Source: Solibacillus sp. FSL W7-1464 (GTDB lineage: Bacteria; Bacillota; Bacilli; Bacillales_A; Planococcaceae). Taken from it: 64,000 bases of DNA. Positions 53,372-61,980 of the stretch are shown here, one piece after another. The notes under the pieces were generated by a model. The model was given only the letters and a program-made list of their open reading frames with translations, was not told where the DNA came from and did not search any database. The translations under genes were made by a program, and so were the position numbers. Where the stretch lies: the NCBI RefSeq assembly GCF_038004425.1, contig NZ_JBBORC010000001.1:1465001-1529000 (forward strand), in the 5' to 3' direction. Within the stretch, counting starts at the first letter, position 1. Every line of letters starts with the position of its first letter.

Positions 53372-54111
53372 AGGTTGTGGATTTTACCCAACAGTAAGGT
53401 CATTAATAATACTAAGCTAAATATAAGAAGCTTTATCAAGTCAGTCATATGTTTTGAAAGGTGAATATGAATACCATCACTAAAATAAAAGACGTTCATC
53501 AGCCCGTGGAAAAAAGCGGCAGGTACTACAGAACCGCTCCATTCCCTCAAGTAGGTGAGGAGACAGGAAGTAAAAAAGAGAATAATAAGATAACTTAATG
53601 TACTGATGAACAGTTGTGTGTAATCTTTATAGAATAGAGCAATGGGTAAATGCCAAATGCTCCAAATGACAGCAACAATAATGGCAGTTTTCTTAAGTGT
53701 ATAGACCTTTCTTAAGCTGTCATGATAAAATCCGCGCCATACAATTTCTTCAAGAAGTGCTGAACCTGCTGAAACCGTTATCCCTATTAAAAATAGGAAG
53801 ATTAATTTAAACGGCTTTTCAAATAAAAAGTGGCCTTGATTAGTTGAATATAAGAATAGGTGAACGAGTAAACCTAACATAATCGGAAAAATTATAGAGA
53901 GGAGAAGGGGTACAATTTTAGGTTTCTTAATAAAAAACTGCTTCAATTTGATTTTTTTACGGGTAGCATAATAATAAATAAGTAGTGTGAGTATCGGAAT
54001 AATCATAATAAAACCTAAATATGATTGTTGCAAAAGCGCTAATACATAAAAGTAAATCATAGTAATCGTAAAGATTAAAAGTGTAAGTATCTTTAAATCT
54101 TTTAAATTCAA
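53359..54111 (-). CDS. CPBP-family intramembrane metalloprotease
   Basis: About 250 residues with seven to eight membrane segments. The family motifs are EEIVWRGFYHD (glutamate pair and arginine), WSIWHLP and FFHGLMNVFYF, carrying the proposed metal-binding Glu and His residues. Relatives act as prenyl-protein-type proteases or bacteriocin-immunity proteins. The frame opens at GTG 54141, but AAGGAAGGT lies 6 bases before TTG 54111 (reading NLKDLKILTLL after the start), which I prefer. Confidence 0.85.
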   Translation of the reverse strand: MNLKDLKILTLLIFTITMIYFYVLALLQQSYLGFIMIIPILTLLIYYYATRKKIKLKQFFIKKPKIVPLLLSIIFPIMLGLLVHLFLYSTNQGHFLFEKPFKLIFLFLIGITVSAGSALLEEIVWRGFYHDSLRKVYTLKKTAIIVAVIWSIWHLPIALFYKDYTQLFISTLSYLIILFFTSCLLTYLREWSGSVVPAAFFHGLMNVFYFSDGIHIHLSKHMTDLIKLLIFSLVLLMTLLLGKIHNLKER

Positions 54112-54195
54112 ATCAATACCTTCCTTCATAAGTATTCTCACGAGTTTTGTATAAGTTCAATAAAATATAGTACATAAAATAATTTAAAACAATAC

Positions 54196-54289
54196 TTGAC
54201 GGATATTATTATGTTTGATATATTTATCTCAAGTTCGAGATATTCAATTTCGAAATTTTATTTTGAATATATATCTTGAAATCGAGATA
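54196..54289 (+). promoter_or_regulatory. Promoter and two MhqR-type operators before the YceI gene
   Basis: TTGACG (54196), 17 bases, TATATT (54219) form a good promoter. TATCTCAAGTTCGAGATA (54225-54242) abuts the -10 and TATCTTGAAATCGAGATA (54272-54289) lies before the ribosome site. Both are close to the known MhqR box TATCTCGAATTCGAGATA. Confidence 0.75.
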
Positions 54290-54308
54290 ATATGGAGGAG
54301 AATATAAA

Positions 54309-54836
54309 ATGACAACATTTACAGTCGATCAAACACACTCAACAATCGGATTTGAAGTAAAACACATGATGGTATCAAAAGTTAAAGGTCAATTTAATAA
54401 CTATACGGCAAGCGTGGAAGCGGCAGACTTAACGGATTTAACTACTGCTTCAATCAGTTTTGAACTGGATGTAGCAAGCATTAATACAAACAATGAAGAT
54501 CGCGATAACCACTTGAAATCGGCAGACTTCTTCAGCACAGAAGAGTTTGGGCAAATCAAGTTTACTGCAACAAACATTGAAAAAGATGGCGATGACTACA
54601 AAGTGACTGGTGACTTAACAGTTAAAGATGTAACAAAACCGGTAACATTTGATGTTGAATACGGTGGTAAAGGTACGAACCCATGGGGCGTAGAAGTATA
54701 TGGTTTTGAAGCAGAAACAAAAATCAACCGTGAAGATTTCGGTCTAACATGGAATGCTGCTTTAGAAACAGGCGGCGTACTAGTAGGGAAAGATATCAAA
54801 ATTAAAGTAGAGTTAGAACTAAACCCTGCTGCATAA
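54309..54836 (+). CDS. YceI-family protein
   Basis: A 175-residue lipocalin-like beta-barrel protein without a signal peptide. The N-terminal FTVDQTHSTIGFEVKHMM, NEDRDNHLKSADFF and the C-terminal KINREDFGLTWN are the diagnostic YceI stretches. The family binds polyprenyl lipids and is often linked to redox or quinone stress; the MhqR-type operators over this gene agree with that. GGAGGAG precedes ATG. Confidence 0.95.
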   Translation: MTTFTVDQTHSTIGFEVKHMMVSKVKGQFNNYTASVEAADLTDLTTASISFELDVASINTNNEDRDNHLKSADFFSTEEFGQIKFTATNIEKDGDDYKVTGDLTVKDVTKPVTFDVEYGGKGTNPWGVEVYGFEAETKINREDFGLTWNAALETGGVLVGKDIKIKVELELNPAA

Positions 54837-54921
54837 TAATATTGAAGGTATTTATAAGGATAAATTATCAGCAAAACGGTAATAATGATTTACGTTACTG
54901 ATACGAATGCATAAAAGACAA

Positions 54922-54999
54922 AATTAAAATTTGAGGCATAAACTTCAATTATTTATATGCATACCTATATCAAACTATAAAAGCCTCAAAGTTTTAATT
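54922..54999. repeat. Long-range inverted repeat downstream of the YceI gene
   Basis: AATTAAAATTTGAGGC pairs with GCCTCAAAGTTTTAATT (one extra G) across 45 bases. A hairpin end of the YceI transcript is possible, though without a T run. A promoter-like TTGAGG-17-TATATG for the next gene overlaps the repeat. Confidence 0.45.
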
Positions 55000-55001
55000 G
55001 A

Positions 55002-55019
55002 TATCTTGAATTCGAGATA
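55002..55019 (+). promoter_or_regulatory. MhqR-type operator before the FMN reductase gene
   Basis: TATCTTGAATTCGAGATA differs from the MhqR consensus by one base pair and lies 19 bases before the start codon. Confidence 0.8.
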
Positions 55020-55037
55020 ATTGAAGGAGTGTAAGAA

Positions 55038-55631
55038 ATGGGATTCATCAGTAAACTATTCGGTAATAAAAAAGAGGAGGAAATTAAAGTGGAAAAATTA
55101 AACATTGGTATTATTTTAGGATCAACTCGTGAAGGTCGTGTAAGCCCTCAAGTCGGTGCATGGGTGAAAGAAATCGCAGATAAACGAGGCGATGCTAATT
55201 ATACGATCATTGATATTGCGGATTTCAAATTGCCATTACTAGGAGAACCGGGTGGGGATGCATCAGGTGCTGCAGGCTGGTCTGAAGCAATCGCAAAACA
55301 AGACGGATTTGTATTCATTGTTCAAGAATATAACCATTCGATTACAGGTGCACTTAAAAATGCATTAGACTACCTACGTGATGAGTGGAACAACAAAGCA
55401 GCGGGTATCGTATCTTACGGTTCTGTTGGCGGAGCACGTGCTGCTGAACATTTACGCGGTATTTTAGGTGAATTACTTGTTGCGGATGTACGTGTACACC
55501 CAGCGTTATCATTATTCACCGATTTTGAAAACGGTACAACTTTCAAGCCGAAAGATGTGCAGGCGGATTCAGTAAATCAAATGCTGGACCAAGTTATTCC
55601 ATGGTCAAAAGCTTTAAAAACAATTCGTTAA
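55038..55631 (+). CDS. NADPH-dependent FMN reductase / quinone-type oxidoreductase
   Basis: A 197-residue flavodoxin-like flavoprotein. The flavin phosphate loop is LGSTREGRVSPQ; the second loop is VQEYNHSITGALKNALDYL and the third is VSYGSVGGARAAEHLR. These enzymes reduce quinones, azo dyes or FMN. Two starts compete: ATG 55038 (GAAGGAGTG upstream) adds a 17-residue basic/acidic leader GFISKLFGNKKEEEIK, and GTG 55089 (GAGGAGG upstream) starts right at the domain. Under an MhqR-type operator, upstream of the dioxygenase. Confidence 0.92.
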   Translation: MGFISKLFGNKKEEEIKVEKLNIGIILGSTREGRVSPQVGAWVKEIADKRGDANYTIIDIADFKLPLLGEPGGDASGAAGWSEAIAKQDGFVFIVQEYNHSITGALKNALDYLRDEWNNKAAGIVSYGSVGGARAAEHLRGILGELLVADVRVHPALSLFTDFENGTTFKPKDVQADSVNQMLDQVIPWSKALKTIR

Positions 55632-55750
55632 TAAGATTATCAGGTCTAGCACATGTTAATGCATGTGCTGGATTTATTATCTAAAAATTGGACAGAGTGT
55701 TTTATCAAATGGAATGTTGTGTTCAGTTTTTATGAATGGAGGAAATGAAT

Positions 55751-56689
55751 ATGAAAAAACATACAACAGGAATTCATCATATTACAGCAATCGTCGGTCA
55801 TCCTCAGGAAAATGTCGATTTCTATGCAGGTGTTCTTGGATTACGTCTTGTAAAGAAAACAGTCAATTTCGACGACCCTGAAACATATCATTTATATTTC
55901 GGGAACGAAGGTGGGGAGCCCGGGACAATTATTACATTCTTTCCTTGGCCTGCAGCATACAAAGGCAAAATCGGCGATGGTCAAGTTGGTGTGACAACAT
56001 ACGTTGTACCGGTGGGAGCAATCGATTTCTGGAAAGAACGCTTATCACAATTCAATATACAATATACTGAAGAAACAAGATTTGGAGAGACCTATTTACA
56101 ATTTGATGATCCACATGGTCTGCACCTCGAAATTGTCGCACGTGATGGCGGTTCTCTAAATGGCTGGACGTTTGGTGGAATAGCTGCTGAGGTAGCGATT
56201 AAAGGCTTTGGCGGTGCAATATTATATTCATCAAAGCCGGAAGAAACGATCAATACATTGGTTGATGTGATGGGACTTAGTGAAGTTGGCCTTGAAGGAG
56301 ACTTTGTAAGATTAAAAGCAACTGCTTCGATCGGCAATATCGTGGACGTAAAAATGACAGTCGGCAATCGAGGAGCGATGGGTGTCGGAACGGTACATCA
56401 TATTGCATGGCGTGCAAACGACGATCATGATCATAAAGAATGGCAGCAATACGCGATGGATAAAGGTCAGCATGTAACAGACATCAAAGACCGTAATTAC
56501 TTCAATGCCATTTACTTCCGTGAGTCAGGAGAGATATTATTCGAAATCGCGACAGACCCACCAGGATTTGCACATGATGAAACGCCGGCAACAATGGGCG
56601 AGCAGCTAAAGTTGCCGGTACAATATGAAGACTACCGTGACCGATTGGAAAATTCGCTGTTCCCGGTTAAAGTTAGAGAGTTAGATTAA
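55751..56689 (+). CDS. Ring-cleaving dioxygenase, glyoxalase superfamily (MhqA/MhqO-like)
   Basis: A 312-residue extradiol-type dioxygenase built of two vicinal-oxygen-chelate modules. Metal ligands are visible in GIHHITAIVGHP (His), GTVHHIAWRAND (His) and EILFEIATDPPGF (Glu); the first module contains YLQFDDPHGLHLEIVARD. Matches the hydroquinone-specific Mhq dioxygenases of Bacillus, which detoxify catechol and quinone-like electrophiles. ATG 55751 lies 8 bases after GGAGG; the ATG five codons earlier overlaps it. Same direction as the reductase (119-base gap). Confidence 0.95.
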   Translation: MKKHTTGIHHITAIVGHPQENVDFYAGVLGLRLVKKTVNFDDPETYHLYFGNEGGEPGTIITFFPWPAAYKGKIGDGQVGVTTYVVPVGAIDFWKERLSQFNIQYTEETRFGETYLQFDDPHGLHLEIVARDGGSLNGWTFGGIAAEVAIKGFGGAILYSSKPEETINTLVDVMGLSEVGLEGDFVRLKATASIGNIVDVKMTVGNRGAMGVGTVHHIAWRANDDHDHKEWQQYAMDKGQHVTDIKDRNYFNAIYFRESGEILFEIATDPPGFAHDETPATMGEQLKLPVQYEDYRDRLENSLFPVKVRELD

Positions 56690-56701
56690 TAGTATGCAAT
56701 G

Positions 56702-56740
56702 AAAAGGGGGTTACTCAATTTTTTGAGTAGCCCCTTTTAT
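56702..56740. terminator. Terminator between convergent genes
   Basis: AAAAGGGG-TACTCAA pairs with TTGAGTA-CCCCTTTT. Confidence 0.85.
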
Positions 56741-56742
56741 CA

Positions 56743-57258
56743 TTATAGCAATAAAGACATATACAGTTCATTTACAAAGTGTCCATCAACCAGTAAAGAA
56801 TCTCTTTTTACACCTTCAACTTCAAACCCCATTTTCTTATAAAGGTGGACAGCTTGTTCATTATGCTCAATGACCGTTAACTCCAGGCGGTGAAGCTGCG
56901 TCTCTTTGGCCCGCTGGATCATATAGTCGAACAAAGCGGTACCAACTCCTTTACCGCGACTTTTACTTTGTACACCGACAGCAATTTGTGCGCGGTGAGA
57001 AGTGCGGGATAACGTTTCCGTTTTTAATAGAAGATAACCTGAAATTTCATCCTCATGCTCTGCGATAAAGAAACCCGATGTTGGGGATTGATTTATGGAA
57101 GTGATCAACTTGCTTAAAGAAGCGGGTGCCATGTTTCTTTCACCCGGTGCAAAGAGCATAAATCCGGACTGTTCCGCATCTTTCATCACCGCAAGTATTT
57201 GTGGTGTATCACTTTCATCCGCTTTTCTGATAATAATTTTTTCGCCGACTGTGTTCAT
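56743..57258 (-). CDS. GNAT-family N-acetyltransferase
   Basis: A 171-residue acetyl-CoA-dependent acetyltransferase. The acetyl-CoA motif A is SKSRGKGVGTALFDYMI and the C-terminal HNEQAVHLYKKMGFEVEGV is the typical GNAT signature. The substrate is unknown; the form resembles general amine/ribosomal-type acetyltransferases. Start ATG 57258 is 5 bases after GAGGTGA; the upstream GTG is part of that site. Confidence 0.92.
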   Translation of the reverse strand: MNTVGEKIIIRKADESDTPQILAVMKDAEQSGFMLFAPGERNMAPASLSKLITSINQSPTSGFFIAEHEDEISGYLLLKTETLSRTSHRAQIAVGVQSKSRGKGVGTALFDYMIQRAKETQLHRLELTVIEHNEQAVHLYKKMGFEVEGVKRDSLLVDGHFVNELYMSLLL

Positions 57259-57358
57259 CGAATTCACCTCATTCTTATTGTAATAAAATTATATCATTTC
57301 CAGAATATTTAAATTAAACTAAATTTAACACAGCGATAAAATTTAAAGGAGTCTGAAA

Positions 57359-58687
57359 ATGAAACTATTAAAAAACGGGTTTGTGATAAATATGGAAAGA
57401 GGAGAGTTTACTAGACAGGATGTATATATTGAAAATAATAAAATAATAAAAGTGGCTCCTAATCTTCAAATGAATCACGTTGAAGTAATGGATTGTACGA
57501 ATAAATGGCTCATTCCAGGGCTAATTGATATGCATGTCCATATAAAAAAACACTTTGCCAATTACTTCACAGCAGCAGGTATTACAACAGTTCGAAATAC
57601 TGCGGGGAGCATCATTGAACTCAAACCATTTATCGATGCGAATGGTAGTGAATTGGAGCCGCGCGTTATTTCTGCAGATCGTATGATTGACGGTCCGCCG
57701 GGCTTGTGGGGAGATGATACGGCCTATAATATCAATGTTGACAATGAAGATCTTGCAAGGCAGGAAGTAGCGCGGCAAGTAGAGCTTGGAGCACATTTTA
57801 TTAAAATTTATGGCTGGCTTGATCCTGAATATATGAAAGTAGTAGTTGATGAAGCAAATAAACATAATCTGGAAGTAAGCAGTGATATCCTATATTCCAG
57901 AAAAGTAGATGCACTTCTGGCGGCAGACATAGGGATTAACTGGCTTGAACATGCCTCGGGTATTGTTCAGGCGATGTATCCACAGTGGACAATGGATGCA
58001 CCGCAAGAGATCTGGGATTCAATACCATGGGAGCAGCCGGATGAAGAGTTGATCGAAAGCATATGTAAACAATTGTTGATTAAGGACATAAAACTTTGTC
58101 CGACAATCGTATTGTATGATCAGATGCGATTAGCAGCCCAATATTGGACAACAAACCATGAAATTGTTCATCATATGGAGGACAGTGACTACTTATTTAA
58201 GCATTGGCCACAAGCTGCACAGGCAAAACAAGGACAGTCCACGTTTGGAATTCAAACGAAAACGATTCAAAAAATTGCCTATACCTATTATAAAATGGGC
58301 GGCACTGTCGTGACAGGTACCGATACTCCTGCAGGAATCTATACATATCCTGGTATTGCATTGCACCGGGAGCTTCAGCTGTTTGTTGATGCCGGATTTA
58401 CACCATTTGAGGCTCTTCAGCAAGCTACAATTAATGCTGCGAAAGCTTTGAAAGTAGCTGATTTAGGAGAGATAAAAGAAGGTTTTACTGCGGATCTATT
58501 AGTATTGAATGAAAATCCTCTTATCAATATAGAAAATACAATGAAAATCGATCGGTTAGTAAAGGATGGGAAATTGTATACGATTCCTGAGCTGCTTGAA
58601 AATATACCGACCGAGCAAGAAATGAACGATTTTATAAACGAATTGATTAAAACTTTCGAAGAACAAGGATTATATGCAGGGAATTAG
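57359..58687 (+). CDS. Metal-dependent amidohydrolase
   Basis: A 442-residue amidohydrolase-fold enzyme (imidazolonepropionase/prolidase-like branch). The HxH metal motif is in GLIDMHVHIKKHF (about 56-62), a further histidine in WLEHASG, and the conserved aspartate in VTGTDTPAG. The C-terminal beta-sandwich strands are ADLLVLNENPL. Substrate unknown. AAAGGAGTCTG precedes ATG. It is a single gene and is not part of the catabolic operon at 36 kb. Confidence 0.88.
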   Translation: MKLLKNGFVINMERGEFTRQDVYIENNKIIKVAPNLQMNHVEVMDCTNKWLIPGLIDMHVHIKKHFANYFTAAGITTVRNTAGSIIELKPFIDANGSELEPRVISADRMIDGPPGLWGDDTAYNINVDNEDLARQEVARQVELGAHFIKIYGWLDPEYMKVVVDEANKHNLEVSSDILYSRKVDALLAADIGINWLEHASGIVQAMYPQWTMDAPQEIWDSIPWEQPDEELIESICKQLLIKDIKLCPTIVLYDQMRLAAQYWTTNHEIVHHMEDSDYLFKHWPQAAQAKQGQSTFGIQTKTIQKIAYTYYKMGGTVVTGTDTPAGIYTYPGIALHRELQLFVDAGFTPFEALQQATINAAKALKVADLGEIKEGFTADLLVLNENPLINIENTMKIDRLVKDGKLYTIPELLENIPTEQEMNDFINELIKTFEEQGLYAGN

Positions 58688-58792
58688 GTTTAGTCCATAA
58701 GGTAAGAGGGGAACTTCTATTATCGAATATGTTGTGATGTATTTGGAGAGATTAGATGTAAGTCATTACACGTAAAGGGGCTCTGAATTGAC

Positions 58793-59272
58793 ATGAGAAA
58801 TAACAACGACATAGAAGTTTCACGCCGGAACATGTGGTCAGGAATCTTGTTTGGCGTCGGTCTGATTGCCTTTATTGATGAAACCGTTTTCCATCAGCTG
58901 TTAAGATGGCATCATTTTTACGACAAATCGACAACGGATATCGGGTTAATTTCTGATGGCATTTTTCATGCTTTCAGCTGGTTTGCTACGATAGCAGGAT
59001 TATTTTTATTTGCAGATCTGCGCCGGAAGAATGGTCTGATCTTTCAACGCTGGCTTGGCGGCGTATTATCAGGGATTGGTGTATTCCAATTGTACGACGG
59101 CATCATTCAACATAAATGGATGCGAATTCACCAAATTCGATACGTGGACAATGTCATTGTGTACGATATCGTGTGGAATGTTAGTGCTCTGATTATTCTG
59201 CTCATCGGTATTTATCTATTATTCCGCACATCAAAAAACAGTACTTTAAAAGAGAAGACTGCAAATGAATAG
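58793..59272 (+). CDS. DUF2243 membrane protein
   Basis: A 159-residue four-segment membrane protein with conserved histidines and acidic residues near the membrane faces (FIDETVFHQLLRWHHFYD, LYDGIIQHKWMRIHQIRY), the pattern of DUF2243. Role unknown, but the gene overlaps ctaG by 8 bases, and this pairing implies a part in copper insertion or cytochrome oxidase assembly. AAAGGGG lies upstream of ATG. Confidence 0.85.
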   Translation: MRNNNDIEVSRRNMWSGILFGVGLIAFIDETVFHQLLRWHHFYDKSTTDIGLISDGIFHAFSWFATIAGLFLFADLRRKNGLIFQRWLGGVLSGIGVFQLYDGIIQHKWMRIHQIRYVDNVIVYDIVWNVSALIILLIGIYLLFRTSKNSTLKEKTANE

Positions 59273-60116
59273 CCTATATTTGCTGCACGGTCTTGGACAT
59301 AGTGCAATGAACCATTCAGTACCTGGAATCAACCTTCAATTCTTGCTTGGGGTCGTTTTCATATTTTTATTGGCAGCATATATAATAGCTGTCATTATAA
59401 CGAATCAGCGCTATAAAAAATGGCCCGTTTACCGTACGATTTATTGGACAATCGGTATGTTAATTGCACTTGCCGCAGTTGTCGGTCCGTTGGCAAACAG
59501 TGCGCATTCTAACTTTACGGCACATATGGTGAGTCATTTATTATTAAGCATGGTCGCCCCAATTTTTATGGCAGTTACCAAGCCGATGACTTTGCTGCTC
59601 AGAACAGCAAACACAACATTTGCACGTAAGCTGACGTCCATTTTAAAAAGTCGCTTGCTAAAATTCGTTTCGCATCCGATTACTGCCGCAGTTTTAAATG
59701 TGGGGGGACTTTGGCTGCTATATACAACTGATTTTTTTGTTTTGATGCATGAAAGTGCATTTTTCGCCTTGTTTGTACATTTGCATTTTTTCATTGCAGG
59801 CTATATATTTACAATTTCCATTATTTATTTCGATCCTGTCTACCATCAATATTCCTACCGATTCCGGGCGGCCGTTTTAATCATTGCGATAGCCGGTCAT
59901 GATATATTGTCGAAGTATATGTATGCGAATCCGCCTGCAGGAGTTTCACAACAAGAAGCGGAAACGGGAAGTATGGTCATGTACTATGCAGGGGACTGGA
60001 TTGAAGTGGCGCTCATTATTATTTTCTGCTGGCAATGGTACAAATCGGCAAACCCACGCAAAAATGTTGCATTCGAGTTCAATCGCGAAGAACAGGTTGC
60101 TGTGAATGGAAAATAA
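59265..60116 (+). CDS. ctaG: Cytochrome c oxidase assembly factor CtaG (caa3 type)
   Basis: A 283-residue protein with about seven membrane segments and conserved histidines (LHGLGHSAMNHS at the start, TAHMVSHLLLSMVAPIFMAV, FVHLHFFIAGYIF). Matches the caa3_CtaG family required for oxidase assembly in Bacillus, thought to deliver copper to the CuB site. No oxidase genes are in the window, so it is an unlinked copy. Confidence 0.9.
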   Translation: MNSLYLLHGLGHSAMNHSVPGINLQFLLGVVFIFLLAAYIIAVIITNQRYKKWPVYRTIYWTIGMLIALAAVVGPLANSAHSNFTAHMVSHLLLSMVAPIFMAVTKPMTLLLRTANTTFARKLTSILKSRLLKFVSHPITAAVLNVGGLWLLYTTDFFVLMHESAFFALFVHLHFFIAGYIFTISIIYFDPVYHQYSYRFRAAVLIIAIAGHDILSKYMYANPPAGVSQQEAETGSMVMYYAGDWIEVALIIIFCWQWYKSANPRKNVAFEFNREEQVAVNGK

Positions 60117-60155
60117 AACTATTAATTTTAATAAGGGGAAAATTTTTTCTCCTGA

Positions 60156-60185
60156 AAAAAGCGTCGCAAATTTGCGACGCTTTTT
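60156..60185. terminator. Bidirectional terminator (30-base palindrome)
   Basis: AAAAAGCGTCGCAAA pairs perfectly with TTTGCGACGCTTTTT, between ctaG and the convergent BCCT gene. Confidence 0.9.
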
Positions 60186-60198
60186 CATTTGGAATCGG

Positions 60199-61737
60199 TC
60201 AACCATCTTTTTTATGGACATTTGTTGGTGGCTGTTTTTTTGGTCGGATGTAGAGGCCCAACTTCTTCCTCTCAGCCATTAACGATTTGTAGAGCGAAAG
60301 CATCATCAGCAAAATGATAAACGAGAATGGGAAGGCGACAATAATCGCGGCATTCTGCAGTGCGGTCAGACCGCCGGAGAATAGAAGACTTGCCGCAATG
60401 GCAGCCTGTAAAATTCCCCAAATCAATTTTATTTTAAATGATGGGTTCATCGAGCCAAATGTTGTTTGCATCCCTAATACAAATGTAGCGGAATCGGCTG
60501 AAGTGATGAAGAAAATGGCGACAAGTAAGAGCGCGATAATCGATAAAATAAAGCCGAGTGGCATCTGATCAAATACACCGAATAAAAGTTGTTCTGTCGG
60601 TAAATCAACAAGCCCCTCATCTTTTGTCAAATATGTTTCAATCGCTGTCGTTCCAAACGTCGCAAACCAGAAAATACTAACAAGTGTTGGTGCTAAAATG
60701 ACACCCATTAAAAATTCTCGGATTGTTCGGCCTTTTGAAATACGCGCAATAAAAATACCGACAAATGGAGACCACGACATCCACCAAGCCCAGTAGAATA
60801 TCGTCCAGCCGTTAATCCAATCACGACTACCCGCATCACCAGGTTCCATACGTAAACTCATTTGCACGAAGTTTTGTAAATAACTGCCGAGACCTGATGT
60901 AAAGTCATTCATGATGGCAACAGTAGGACCAATAAATAAAGTTAATAATAGTAAGGCAGCTGCCAAATAGAGGTTCCAATTACTTAACAGTTGAATTCCT
61001 TTATCAAGACCTGTTGAGGCGGAAATGATAAATAATACAGTAACGATAACAATGATGATTAACTGAACAGTAAAGTTAATAGGAAGGTCAAATAAATAGG
61101 AAAGACCGCCATTAATTTGCTGGGCACCTAAACCGAGTGTTGTTGCAACACCGATTACTGTAGCGAAGACCGCGATGATATCAATTGTATATCCGATAGG
61201 GCCCTTTGTTTTTTCACCGAGTAGAGGAAAAAGTGTGGAACTTATTAATCCGGGTGCCCCTTTACGGAAATTGGAGTAGGCAAGTGCCAATGCGACTACA
61301 CCGTAAATGGCCCAAGCTGAAATTCCCCAATGGAAGAACGTGTATCGAAATGAATCTTTCAATGCTTGCTGGGATCCTTCAGGAGCCTGTGGGGAACTAA
61401 TAGCGAAATGTGATAATGGTTCCGCTGCTCCCCAGAACACTAAACCAATCCCCATTCCAGCGCTAAATAGCATCGCAAACCATGATGCATTGCTGTAGTC
61501 CGGCCGGTCAGTCGGCTTACCAAGGCGTATGGCTCCAACAGGACTCAATATAAGGAAAACACAAAACGCAATAATGATTGCAACAACTAATAAATAATAC
61601 CACCCAAAATTATAAGTAAGTAAATTTTGAATGTTCTTGGTGACATTTTCTAAAGTTTGTGGAGCAAGTACACCAACTAATACAGCCAGCATTACTAAGG
61701 TAAATGAGCTCCAAAAAACAATGCCTACTTTTTTCAT
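60199..61737 (-). CDS. BCCT-family betaine/carnitine/choline transporter
   Basis: A 512-residue, 12-segment sodium- or proton-coupled carrier for compatible solutes. The glycine-rich unwound helix is [20 protein letters not shown] and the family tryptophan region is [28 protein letters not shown]. The glycine-rich form points to betaine (OpuD/BetL-type), an inference. ATG 61737 follows GGAGG; eight upstream codons are excluded. Confidence 0.94.
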   Translation of the reverse strand: MKKVGIVFWSSFTLVMLAVLVGVLAPQTLENVTKNIQNLLTYNFGWYYLLVVAIIIAFCVFLILSPVGAIRLGKPTDRPDYSNASWFAMLFSAGMGIGLVFWGAAEPLSHFAISSPQAPEGSQQALKDSFRYTFFHWGISAWAIYGVVALALAYSNFRKGAPGLISSTLFPLLGEKTKGPIGYTIDIIAVFATVIGVATTLGLGAQQINGGLSYLFDLPINFTVQLIIIVIVTVLFIISASTGLDKGIQLLSNWNLYLAAALLLLTLFIGPTVAIMNDFTSGLGSYLQNFVQMSLRMEPGDAGSRDWINGWTIFYWAWWMSWSPFVGIFIARISKGRTIREFLMGVILAPTLVSIFWFATFGTTAIETYLTKDEGLVDLPTEQLLFGVFDQMPLGFILSIIALLLVAIFFITSADSATFVLGMQTTFGSMNPSFKIKLIWGILQAAIAASLLFSGGLTALQNAAIIVAFPFSFIILLMMLSLYKSLMAERKKLGLYIRPKKQPPTNVHKKDG

Positions 61738-61928
61738 TTTATAACCTCCGTTCAGTGACATATAAATGTATTACCCCGTATGAAAAAAATAAACATTTTT
61801 GATTATTTTTGTTGTAGCTATAGGTGTAGTTCGAATGGGAGATTCATAAATTGTCTCACCATTAAAATTAAAAAATTATAGCGCTCTTTGTCTTTATATT
61901 ACCCAAATTTCCCGACTTTAACTAAAGT

Positions 61929-61958
61929 GAATAACTCTTTTATAAATTTCCTATACTG
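61929..61958 (+). promoter_or_regulatory. Sigma-G-like promoter of the germination operon
   Basis: GAATA (-35) and TATACTG (-10) with an 18-base spacer resemble the forespore sigma-G consensus, 23 bases before the TTG start. GerA-type operons are known sigma-G targets. Confidence 0.55.
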
Positions 61959-61980
61959 TGACAAAAAGGGGGGAGTCGTC

